Origin: Actinomycetota bacterium
GTDB lineage: Bacteria > Actinomycetota > Actinomycetes > S36-B12
Assembly (NCBI GenBank): GCA_027729865.1
Contig: JAQCBM010000049.1
Span: 1-10,215, forward strand
Length of the DNA: 10,215 nt
Reading direction: 5' to 3'
This document shows, one piece after another, positions 1 through 5,695 of this stretch. The notes under the pieces are model-generated. The model saw only the letters and a program-made list of their open reading frames with translations, made no database searches and had not been told where the DNA came from. A program made the translations under genes and the position numbers. Numbering within the stretch: the stretch's first letter is position 1; each line of letters opens with the position of its first letter.

Positions 1-108
1 GCTCGGGCGGGAGCCCGTGCCGTCCGCTGTTACGAGGAATGGCTCAGGGCATGAACGTGCTCGACCGGACTCGGCGGTGAAGTGCGGCCGTCTGCCTTAC
101 CGAGGTTC
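1..108. other. Left edge, no gene assigned
   Basis: Two plus-strand frames are open from the window edge and stop at TGA 52-54 and TGA 78-80, so the tail of a gene lying to the left may be present. Too few codons are visible to choose between them or to name a product. A small hairpin (stem CGGGC/GCCCG, 4-17) has no T-run and is not convincing as a terminator. Confidence 0.25.
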
Positions 109-312
109 TTACTGGTCTTCTCGGTGCTTACGAACAGCATCGGTGGCTTGGGCAGCCACGACCGCGATTGTTATCGGAATGCCGAATCCCAGGAATGCAT
201 ACAGGACCAGCGTGCTGTAAACGGGGTTCTCGATGAACCCACGGCCGAGAAACGCGAGCCACAAGAAAGCCGCGGCGAGCCACATGTTCCGTCGCCATGG
301 CTGACTCACCAT
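109..312 (-). CDS. Small two-helix membrane protein, unknown function
   Basis: This encodes a 67-residue protein from ATG 312-310 to TAA 111-109. After a short basic N-terminus (Q-P-W-R-R-N) come two hydrophobic stretches, roughly residues 10-23 and 31-54, separated by a short polar loop (GRGFIENP). The tail is charged (AVRKHREDQ). This is the pattern of a small two-pass inner-membrane protein with a cytoplasmic C-terminus. A 10-bp direct repeat (254-263 and 275-284) simply reflects a repeated Trp-Leu-Ala in the first helix. No strong Shine-Dalgarno is visible. The frame is open up to a GTG at 390, and an ATG at 285 would also work, so the start is uncertain. I do not recognise the family. 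Confidence 0.5.
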   Translation of the reverse strand: MVSQPWRRNMWLAAAFLWLAFLGRGFIENPVYSTLVLYAFLGFGIPITIAVVAAQATDAVRKHREDQ

Positions 313-411
313 GCGAATGTAGCAACACCGCGATGGAGGCATGATTCTGGGTGCTTGGTCCAGGGCGCCGGGAAAACGTGAGGGCGACACGAAGATTCGG
401 GGTGTCGATGT

Positions 412-531
412 GTGTTTAGATCACGTGTGTTCACACCGAAGGGGCTGAGAAACCTCGCCCTGTGGGCCGTGGTGGTCGTTGGTGTCTACTACTGGCTGGG
501 CGCCTGCGATGTGGGCCTGTCGTGGGGCTAG
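412..531 (+). CDS. Possible 39-residue single-pass membrane peptide
   Basis: A short open frame runs from GTG 412 (alternative GTG 427) to TAG 529-531. The peptide has a basic N-terminus (R3, R5, K10, R13), then one hydrophobic helix at about residues 14-31 (LALWAVVVVGVYYWLGAC) and a short tail. This fits an N-in single-span membrane peptide by the positive-inside rule. Codon third positions in the core are strongly G/C, as expected for real coding sequence here. A G-rich stretch (GGGGTG, 399-404) lies about 8 nt before GTG 412 and could serve as ribosome binding site. It converges on the minus-strand zinc-ribbon gene, and both stops lie in the same CTAG. The size makes chance possible. Confidence 0.4.
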   Translation: MFRSRVFTPKGLRNLALWAVVVVGVYYWLGACDVGLSWG

Positions 532-734
532 GTGACGCCAAGCAGCCATACGGTGAGAGCAAATAGCGCAAGGAGGCTCAGTCCAGCCACGACCCACGAG
601 GACACTTGATGGAGCCCTTGGTTGCGGGGCGCCGGTTGTGTGGTCGCGGAAGGCTGTGAATCGGAGAAAAGCGATCCACAAGCGAAACAGATGCTCGACC
701 CGATCGTCTCAGAGCCGCACTCGCTACAAATCAT
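528..734 (-). CDS. Zinc-ribbon membrane protein, unknown function
   Basis: This encodes a 68-residue protein from ATG 734-732 to TAG 530-528. Residues 3-19 hold a CxxC-x9-CxxC pair (C3, C6, C16, C19), the layout of a rubredoxin-type zinc ribbon. A polar Ser/Thr/Gln/Pro linker (about 22-44) follows, then one hydrophobic helix (about 46-66, starting VVAGLSLLALFALTVWLLG). Such small proteins with an N-terminal zinc ribbon and a C-terminal anchor are common in Actinomycetota but mostly uncharacterised. The frame is open upstream to 944, but that extension has no membrane or zinc character and reads as non-coding, so I start at the ATG just before the first cysteine. No clear Shine-Dalgarno is seen. 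Confidence 0.6.
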   Translation of the reverse strand: MICSECGSETIGSSICFACGSLFSDSQPSATTQPAPRNQGLHQVSSWVVAGLSLLALFALTVWLLGVT

Positions 735-1084
735 GGCGTCTTCAGTATGCCCTGTTGGGTTGTTAGCAGCGACGTGGCGTACGGACTGCGTCAGAGCACA
801 ACCACGGACGGCCGCGACTTGCCTTGAGCCTCCTACATTTGCTGCAATGCGTCTATGTCGCTCATGTGGGAATCGCGAGTGCCGCGCGTTCGCCTGATGG
901 ACGCCTTGGCGGTTTCTTGGCTGAGATCTCGACATGCGGACCATGCCGGTGAGTCGCAGGGGGAGCCGAAGAACAATGAGACGGCTAGTGTCAAAACACC
1001 TGCAATCCCGGGTCTGACGCTCGAATAGACCTGTGGTTACGCCGGTTGTTGGGCTGCCGGCGACGTTGGTACTAACGGAGCGTT
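735..1084. other. Stretch between small minus-strand genes; one weak ORF
   Basis: No confident gene lies here. The best candidate is a minus-strand frame from TTG 994 to TAG 835-833 (53 codons). It has a hydrophobic start (LAVSLFFG) and a polar tail ending in DIDALQQM. It lacks an ATG/GTG start and its third-position composition is close to background, so I do not call it. The region probably holds promoters or leaders for the minus-strand zinc-ribbon gene downstream. I see no clear terminator or promoter consensus. Confidence 0.3.
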
Positions 1085-1192
1085 TCAGTCGGACTCGCGC
1101 TCGGATTCCATCTTCTCGTTGCAGTAGTGGGTTCGAAGATCCGAATCACTTTGGAGATCGATCCCGCAGTAGATGCAGGTCCACGTTGCCAT
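1085..1192 (-). CDS. 35-residue zinc-finger-like small protein
   Basis: A short open frame runs from ATG 1192-1190 to TGA 1087-1085. The protein begins MATWTCIYCG and has Cys6-x2-Cys9, then 12 residues, then His22-x-Cys24, the ligand spacing of a small C2HC zinc finger. The tail is highly charged (NEKMESERESD). An in-frame TAA four codons upstream fixes the start at or very near this ATG. The metal-ligand pattern and acidic tail are unlikely to arise from random reading of non-coding DNA, which is my main reason for calling it. No strong ribosome binding site is visible. It lies in tandem with the other small minus-strand genes. Partner and function are unknown. Confidence 0.5.
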   Translation of the reverse strand: MATWTCIYCGIDLQSDSDLRTHYCNEKMESERESD

Positions 1193-1278
1193 GCTCAGAG
1201 TTTAGGCGATCTCGAAGAGATTGCCACCGCTCAGGGTGGGTGAAAACCACATATTTCGTGAAGCGTTGACCCGCTGCT

Positions 1279-1298
1279 GGTCTTGGGGGACCTAGACC
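1279..1298 (-). terminator. Imperfect hairpin over the stop of the coiled-coil gene
   Basis: An 8-nt arm (GGTCTTGG) and its near-complement (CCTAGACC) form a stem with 7 of 8 pairs around a GGGA loop, straddling the stop codon at 1294-1292. No T-run follows on the minus strand, so if it terminates transcription it does so without the classical U-tract. This is a weak call. Confidence 0.25.
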
Positions 1299-1624
1299 GC
1301 CGTGGCCTCTGGCACCGCCGACAAAGCCTCGCGGCTCGCTTGTGCGGCCTGTTGCTTTCGAAGCTTGTCCAAGGTGGTTTGCAACTTCGCGTTTTCCTCT
1401 TCGAGTTCATCGATCTTGGCTGTCAACTCTTGGATAGTTTCTCGCTTCTTTGCGTCTTCACTGATGAAGCTTTCCTCTTTCTCGCTCATTTCGCGCCGTA
1501 ACTGTTCGGAGGCCAACAGGTGCTTGAGCTCGAGCTTCTCCGTCTCATTCTTGGTGTAGCCGAGCATGCCGAGGACGCCGAGGAACGAGATAAGGAAAAC
1601 GATTAGCAATGCCCACATCTCCAT
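1292..1624 (-). CDS. Membrane-anchored coiled-coil protein
   Basis: This encodes a 110-residue protein from ATG 1624-1622 to TAG 1294-1292. Residues 3-22 form one hydrophobic helix (WALLIVFLISFLGVLGMLGY). Residues about 26-92 are a long, highly charged heptad-like region rich in Glu, Lys, Leu and Gln, clearly a coiled coil. The tail is Ala-rich. The architecture, N-terminal anchor plus cytoplasmic coiled coil, resembles small septum or cell-shape proteins such as DivIC/FtsB in outline only, and no specific family motif is seen. A GAGG motif lies about 11 nt upstream of the chosen ATG. A second ATG two codons in has no room for a ribosome binding site. It diverges from the plus-strand gene at 1778. 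Confidence 0.75.
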   Translation of the reverse strand: MEMWALLIVFLISFLGVLGMLGYTKNETEKLELKHLLASEQLRREMSEKEESFISEDAKKRETIQELTAKIDELEEENAKLQTTLDKLRKQQAAQASREALSAVPEATAV

Positions 1625-1777
1625 GGGAAAATACTACCTCAGAAGTTGTCATTGACCTAGTCGTTTGATCGTGCCGGCAGATTACGATGACCTGCACTCG
1701 GCCTTGTGGCTCTGGTTTCCTGGCCTGCTGCCGATGACCGGGCGAGGAGGCCCTGATTTCCTGGGAGGGTCGGTCTC

Positions 1778-2413
1778 ATGCGCGGTCGGGTCAGCGGGTT
1801 GCCCGTGGAGAGGTACATTGGACTCGATCCGTCCATGGGCCTCCCCCTGATGGTGTGCAGGGACAGGGGAGGCCGACATTGGGTGACCGACGGGACCCGT
1901 TCGGCCGTTATTTTCCCTTCGGAGCGGAATGCCGCGGAGTTCGGCCCCGAGAACTTCGTATACGACTACTCAGTGGATCGAGCGCGAGAACTCCTCTCAA
2001 CCGTTGAACCCATAATTCGCCAGGATTTTCCCTACGACGCCTTGGTCTATGCCAATTGGCTGGTGCTGGCGACGCACAGCCTTCTCTTGGAGTACCCGCG
2101 GGGCACGCTTGCGATCGATCGGATCTCACTCGCGCACGATTCTCCGGACTCTGCTGATCAACTTGCTATCGAGGTTCAAGGCGTCGAGAAGAGTTACCGG
2201 ATGCACAGAATGCGTCCGCGACGCAGGGGACGCATTCTGTGCCAAGTCACTGTTCGTGCGGATGGCGCAGTCACGGTCGTGGGCCAGCACACAGTGCTTG
2301 ACCTTCGCGCCCGCCAGACCTACATCGTGAATGTGGACGATATTCGAGCGCAGTCTCGTGAAATCGTCGAATACATCGTGGAGTTCGTTTGGGAGTGTCT
2401 AGCCCGAGAGTAG
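1778..2413 (+). CDS. Hypothetical protein, 211 residues, with internal inverted repeat
   Basis: Starts at ATG 1778 with a good Shine-Dalgarno (GGGAGG, 1763-1768, 9 nt upstream) and ends at TAG 2411-2413. The product looks soluble, with no signal peptide and no membrane helix. It has a mixed alpha/beta composition, an N-terminal region with GLDPSMGLPLMVCRDRGG, and a helix-rich C-terminus (EIVEYIVEFVWECL). I do not recognise the family. A strongly basic patch (MHRMRPRRRGR, around residues 142-152) is encoded exactly by a perfect 15-bp inverted repeat with a 10-nt loop, which may be an inserted element or an RNA hairpin. The gene converges with the minus-strand membrane gene, with 18 bp between their ends. 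Confidence 0.75.
   Translation: MRGRVSGLPVERYIGLDPSMGLPLMVCRDRGGRHWVTDGTRSAVIFPSERNAAEFGPENFVYDYSVDRARELLSTVEPIIRQDFPYDALVYANWLVLATHSLLLEYPRGTLAIDRISLAHDSPDSADQLAIEVQGVEKSYRMHRMRPRRRGRILCQVTVRADGAVTVVGQHTVLDLRARQTYIVNVDDIRAQSREIVEYIVEFVWECLARE
2203..2242. repeat. Perfect 15-bp inverted repeat inside a coding region
   Basis: The arm GCACAGAATGCGTCC at 2203-2217 is the exact reverse complement of 2228-2242, with a 10-nt loop between. It lies within the 1778-2413 gene and encodes its basic Arg-rich patch. No T-run follows on either strand, so it is not a standard terminator. I saw no second copy of either arm elsewhere in the window. Confidence 0.9.
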
Positions 2414-2431
2414 TTTGTGAGTTTTGTGCGC

Positions 2432-2803
2432 TCATGGCACCACCATGAACGATCGCACCAGTTCGACGATCCACCAAGCCAAAAAGGCGAGTAGCAGCCC
2501 TTTGGCCACAATGATCGCTAGGCGAGCGATCAGAAGTCTGCGGCCAGCGGCAGTACGGGGCCACCGTTCTCGGTCGGCGGAGTTGGCGCGGTTCTGACGG
2601 CCCGATCTCCTGCGATCGACCGGTCGGGTGCGTGTTACGTGCAAAAGCTGGTCAGCGGGAATGGCGAGAACAACAATGCCTGCTCCGATCGCGACGAGGC
2701 TCACGACAATCTGGACGGACACTCGGTGATTGTGCAACTGCCGCAAGGAGCTGGCTTCGCCCGGGTGACTTGGCCGCACGCTCGAATGAGCGAAAACGCT
2801 CAC
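2432..2803 (-). CDS. Two-helix membrane protein, unknown function
   Basis: The frame runs from GTG 2803-2801 to TGA 2434-2432, giving 123 residues. Two hydrophobic helices are evident, residues about 29-49 (VQIVVSLVAIGAGIVVLAIP) and about 91-114 (LIARLAIIVAKGLLLAFLAW). The loop between them (about 58-89) is very Arg-rich and would sit in the cytoplasm. An internal GTG at codon 28 (2722) would give a 96-residue protein starting right at the first helix. Neither start has a convincing Shine-Dalgarno, so the N-terminus is uncertain. It is convergent with the 1778-2413 gene and divergent from the kinase-like gene at 2890, sharing its upstream region. I do not recognise the family. Confidence 0.6.
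   Translation of the reverse strand: MSVFAHSSVRPSHPGEASSLRQLHNHRVSVQIVVSLVAIGAGIVVLAIPADQLLHVTRTRPVDRRRSGRQNRANSADRERWPRTAAGRRLLIARLAIIVAKGLLLAFLAWWIVELVRSFMVVP
2787..2802. promoter_or_regulatory. 16-bp palindrome, possible operator
   Basis: TGAGCG at 2787-2792 and CGCTCA at 2797-2802 are exact reverse complements around AAAA. It lies about 90 bp before the GTG of the kinase-like gene and at the 5' end of the divergent membrane gene, where a shared operator might sit. A short symmetric site like this could also be chance. Confidence 0.3.
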
Positions 2804-2889
2804 GATGGTCGCACATCAGTCGATACATCGAGTGCGGAGTAATGCACCCGACGAGTAGTCTGGCACCAAGAGAGCAGGAGGCAGAGCCC

Positions 2890-4020
2890 GTGTTGAGCCC
2901 GGTTCCCGATGGCGTAACCGTTGTGGCCTCGCACGAAAAGGCCGAGCGGCTCAAGGAACGCAAGAAGCCTGAACCCCTCCTGATACTCGAACCCTTGCAG
3001 GAGTACCTCGATGAACATGGCTTCGGCGAGGGGCAACTTTTGTGGGGACGGCTGGGACTGCAGTCGACTTCTGGGACCTTCCTGCTTCAGCGGGATGAGG
3101 GATTTGAGGTAGTACTCAAGCGCCGCCTCGCGGGACCGCAGCCCGCTGATGTGATGGATCTGACGAGTGAGGTTGAGTTGCTCCAGGTCTTGCGCGGCCA
3201 CGGACTGCACTCTCCGGAGATACTCCACCAGTGCGTCGACCCGTCGATCATCGGCGCCCCGTTCTACCTCAGCGCTGTGCTACCCGGCGAGGCGGCTGTG
3301 AAGACCGTTCCTAAGGGCTTGGACTCGATTGAGGAGAAGGTCGGAATGTCCCGGCGAGCCATTGACGACCTGGCACGTATTCAGGTCGAAGTCACCGCCG
3401 ATGAGGTTGCCCGTTTCGACCAGGGTTCTGGCGATTTGCGCAAGATCGTGTTGGAGACCAAGCGGATGGCGCGGCAACTCAAGATGCGCCGGATCCCCGG
3501 TTTCGAGATTCTCGGTGACTACTTGCTCGAGAATTCTCCTCAGCCTCGACCGCCAGTAATCTGCCACGGTCGTTATGCGATGCAAAACCTGCTGTTCGCG
3601 CCACATGCCCCCGCCACGATTACCGGAATTTTTGGGTGGGAACGTGCAACCGCTGGTGACCCACTCATGGATCTCGGGTACTTCACAGCTACGTACGCTG
3701 CCAACGACCTCCCCGAGACACCCTTGGACACAGCGGTCGTTACCAGAGAAGAGGACGGCTTCTTGTCAAGGAACGAGTTAAGCAATGTCTTTCGCATCGC
3801 CACCCACTTAGACACCAATGATCTGCCGTGGTTCCAGACCTTGACTCTGTGGAAGGAATCAGTTCGTCTTGAAGAGATGTACGAACGTCTGATGAACAAG
3901 GAGTCGGTACCAAACAAAGCCTTCGCGCTTTCCCTTCGAGACGGTGTTCCTCAAATTCTGGCCAATGCTGCGCACTTTTCGAAGGTGGAGGGTGTGGAGG
4001 CGATGGCTCACCAGCGCTGA
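2890..4020 (+). CDS. APH/ACAD10-11-type kinase-fold protein, predicted pseudokinase
   Basis: 376 residues. I choose GTG 2890 because a perfect AGGAGG (2876-2881) sits 8 nt upstream; the frame is open further up, with an ATG at 2842. The fold follows the phosphotransferase family PF01636: an N-lobe with Lys77 (VVLKRR) and helix-C Glu94, then the family signature PSIIGAPFY, then the catalytic and metal loops. In active members these read HGDxxxxN and (L/I)DWE...GDP. Here they are HGRYAMQN (Arg228 in place of the catalytic Asp) and IFGWERATAGDP (Gly249 in place of the metal-binding Asp). The fold is intact but both catalytic aspartates are gone, so phosphotransfer is unlikely. It may bind a nucleotide or ligand, or act as a scaffold. 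It lies 76 bp before the NlpC/P60 gene, on the strand of the flagellar operon. Confidence 0.85.
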   Translation: MLSPVPDGVTVVASHEKAERLKERKKPEPLLILEPLQEYLDEHGFGEGQLLWGRLGLQSTSGTFLLQRDEGFEVVLKRRLAGPQPADVMDLTSEVELLQVLRGHGLHSPEILHQCVDPSIIGAPFYLSAVLPGEAAVKTVPKGLDSIEEKVGMSRRAIDDLARIQVEVTADEVARFDQGSGDLRKIVLETKRMARQLKMRRIPGFEILGDYLLENSPQPRPPVICHGRYAMQNLLFAPHAPATITGIFGWERATAGDPLMDLGYFTATYAANDLPETPLDTAVVTREEDGFLSRNELSNVFRIATHLDTNDLPWFQTLTLWKESVRLEEMYERLMNKESVPNKAFALSLRDGVPQILANAAHFSKVEGVEAMAHQR

Positions 4021-4096
4021 TTTCCGCCCCCTTTGTTCTCAGGTCCGCGCCGGGACAGCCGAAAGGCACGTTGTCGGCGAAGGATTGGGAGCGTAC

Positions 4097-4744
4097 GTGA
4101 GCATCAACGAGGTTCTCGCGCGTGTTGGGGAGATCAGGGCCCGCATGGAACTCGCGCCGATGCGCGCGACTGCTCCAATTCCCTCGGCGGTTCCGATGGC
4201 CAGGACTGGGCAGGTGCCCGGTACCGACTTTGCTACCACGCTGGAGAGCGTGCAGTCCCAGGCTCTCGCCAACGTCAACAAATCCGGACAGGCACAATCT
4301 TTGGGATTCTTTCCCGGCGCCGGGTTCCTAGCGCAGGATGCCGACCTGGGGTCACGAATGGCCGCCCAGGCCGTTCAGTACGTCGGCACGCCGTATGTGG
4401 CCGGGGGGAACTCACCCGATACTGGATGGGACTGCGCGGCCTTCACAGAGTGGGTCGCTAAGCAGCAGGGATTAGACATTCCCCCGGTTTCCTGGGAACA
4501 GATCAAGGTGGGGGAGCCGGTTGGCACGCTGAGTGAGGCGCGGGTAGGAGATTTGGTGTTCTTCCATGAGCCTTCCGGGCACCGGCGTGACCCGTCGCCA
4601 CTGAAGGTGAACCATGTGGGCATGTACCTGGGAGACGGAAAGATGGTCGAAGCCGCTAATCCGAGTGCCGGAACCCGTATCAGCGACGTAGACGTGAACA
4701 AATTGGTGGGTATTCGGCGCCTGGCCGGCCCGTCAGTGGCGTAA
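4097..4744 (+). CDS. NlpC/P60 (C40) peptidoglycan endopeptidase, flagellar-linked
   Basis: 215 residues from GTG 4097, preceded by a purine-rich site (AAGGATTGGGAG). The frame is open upstream to 3944, but that part overlaps the kinase-like gene and looks non-coding. Residues 1-20 (SINEVLARVGEIRARM) form an amphipathic helix without a classical signal peptide. The catalytic domain, about 90-215, shows Cys113 in a variant DCAAF motif (usually DCSGF), His173 in NHVGMYLG and Glu185 twelve residues later. That Cys-His-Glu triad is the one described for mycobacterial RipA. The family cleaves peptide stems of peptidoglycan. Placed just before flgB, it probably opens the wall for the rod, the job done by the muramidase domain of FlgJ in proteobacteria. 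Lack of a signal peptide suggests export by the flagellar type III system (inference). Confidence 0.85.
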   Translation: MSINEVLARVGEIRARMELAPMRATAPIPSAVPMARTGQVPGTDFATTLESVQSQALANVNKSGQAQSLGFFPGAGFLAQDADLGSRMAAQAVQYVGTPYVAGGNSPDTGWDCAAFTEWVAKQQGLDIPPVSWEQIKVGEPVGTLSEARVGDLVFFHEPSGHRRDPSPLKVNHVGMYLGDGKMVEAANPSAGTRISDVDVNKLVGIRRLAGPSVA

Positions 4745-4804
4745 CGGCCGCACCAACTCAGTAGGTGCCGAGAACTCCCTCCGCAAAAGTTGGAATGTTT
4801 TCCC

Positions 4805-4831
4805 TTAACCCGGCGATCGGGTTGCCGATCT
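4805..4831 (+). promoter_or_regulatory. Sigma-28 (FliA/WhiG)-like promoter before flgB
   Basis: TTAA (4805-4808), exactly 15 nt, then GCCGATCT (4824-4831), compared with the known consensus TAAA-N15-GCCGATAA. That is 3/4 and 6/8 matches at the exact spacing, 74 nt before the flgB start. The spacer overlaps a 6-bp inverted repeat, AACCCG (4807-4812) and CGGGTT (4818-4823), which could be an operator. Confidence 0.45.
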
Positions 4832-4904
4832 AGCCTTTGAGCAGGAGGCTCGCCAGAGTTGCCATGGATTTGGCCCGGATACCTAGACGGTAGGTGGGGT
4901 TCCC

Positions 4905-5264
4905 ATGGACCTGGGTCTTGTCAATCCAGCAGTCCGCATCGCCCTCGATGGGTTGATGGCTCGCCAGCAGGCAATTGCGAACAATGTGGCGAATTTAACG
5001 ACGCCGAACTATACGGCGACGAATATCGAGTTTGAGAGCGAGCTGAAGTCAGCGCTCGAGACACCCCATGCCACTGGCGTGATGAGCACCACCGATTTCA
5101 TGACCACAGAAGCCTCGAGCGCGCCCCGGGACCAAATTGGCAATAACGTCAGCCTCGAGGAGCAGACTTTGCTGGGCACGGAGACCAACTTGAGGTTGGA
5201 ATTGGCCCTGCGGGCAGCTGAAGGACGCTTCAATGCAATCAAGAACGTTCTGGGAGGTCAGTGA
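4905..5264 (+). CDS. flgB: Flagellar proximal rod protein FlgB
   Basis: 119 residues from ATG 4905, with a G-rich ribosome site (AGGTGGGG, 4892-4899) just upstream. The N-terminal rod motif is clear: QQAIANNVANLTTPNY at residues 21-36, the ANNxANxxTPxY signature of axial rod proteins. The C-terminal part has GNNVSLEEQT (79-88), matching the family's GNNVDLE stretch, then the amphipathic helix that packs in the rod core. FlgB sits at the base of the rod next to FliE and the MS ring, and is exported by the type III apparatus. Length is near the family norm (about 115-140). It opens the tightly packed operon; its stop overlaps a possible GTG start of flgC by 4 nt. Confidence 0.95.
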   Translation: MDLGLVNPAVRIALDGLMARQQAIANNVANLTTPNYTATNIEFESELKSALETPHATGVMSTTDFMTTEASSAPRDQIGNNVSLEEQTLLGTETNLRLELALRAAEGRFNAIKNVLGGQ

Positions 5265-5266
5265 AA

Positions 5267-5689
5267 ATGCTCTCAATTTTTGGAGTCGCTAGCACCGGTG
5301 TGAACTTCTATCGCACCTCCCTGGATGCAATCGCCAACAACGTTGCGAACCTGAACACGGTCCGACCACCGAATGAGGTCGCGGTGCAGCGTCAGGTCGT
5401 TGTCGGGTCGGCTAACCCTTCCCCTGCCCCGGCATTCGTGGGAACGGGAGGCGTTGTTGGCGCGGGAGTTTCCTTCCGAGTGGAGTATGGATCCAGCCCC
5501 GAGGGTCGCCTCGTTTTCGAGCCGGATCACCCCCTGGCGGACGAGTCCGGCTATGTGCGCTACCCAGGCATTGATTTGTCGCAGGAAATGACCGACATGG
5601 TTATCGCGCAGCGTGGGTATCAAGCCAATCTCGCCGTCGTTCAACGGGCAACCGAGGCCTACCAGGCCGCTCTCCAGTTGGGTAGGTAG
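5267..5689 (+). CDS. flgC: Flagellar proximal rod protein FlgC
   Basis: 140 residues. ATG 5267 is chosen because GGGAGG (5252-5257) lies 9 nt upstream; GTG 5261, two codons earlier and overlapping the flgB stop, has only 3 nt. The N-terminal axial motif is LDAIANNVANLNT (19-31). The C-terminal family block runs from PDHPLADESGYVRYPGID to QRGYQAN (115-121) and a final helix, as in FlgC homologues (ASRxYQAN). FlgC forms the next layer of the proximal rod with FlgB and FlgF and is a type III export substrate. Length matches the family (about 130-150). fliE follows after 6 bp. Translation is probably coupled to flgB. Confidence 0.95.
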   Translation: MLSIFGVASTGVNFYRTSLDAIANNVANLNTVRPPNEVAVQRQVVVGSANPSPAPAFVGTGGVVGAGVSFRVEYGSSPEGRLVFEPDHPLADESGYVRYPGIDLSQEMTDMVIAQRGYQANLAVVQRATEAYQAALQLGR

Positions 5690-5695
5690 TGGGTC

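Noticed and set aside
833..994. Minus-strand 53-codon frame with a hydrophobic start (TTG start)
   Set aside because: It has no ATG or GTG start, third-position composition is near background, and there is no recognisable motif. Left as a weak candidate only.
1033..1269. Plus-strand 78-codon frame
   Set aside because: Product is Arg/Ser-rich with no domain character, and it lies antisense to the better-supported zinc-finger frame.
1730..1737. GCCGATGA, 7/8 match to the sigma-28 -10 box before the 1778 gene
   Set aside because: No TAAA-like -35 at 14-16 nt spacing; a lone 8-mer match is expected by chance.
2632..2889. N-terminal extension of the kinase-like gene, including ATG 2842
   Set aside because: Extension is Arg-rich and unlike the family, overlaps a divergent membrane gene, and GTG 2890 has a perfect AGGAGG at ideal distance.
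4058..4065. GCCGAAAG, a sigma-28 -10-like box before the NlpC/P60 gene
   Set aside because: The -35 position reads TCAG, which does not fit the consensus.
3944..4096. N-terminal extension of the NlpC/P60 gene
   Set aside because: It overlaps the end of the upstream gene in another frame and its translation looks non-coding; GTG 4097 has a good ribosome site and a sensible N-terminus.
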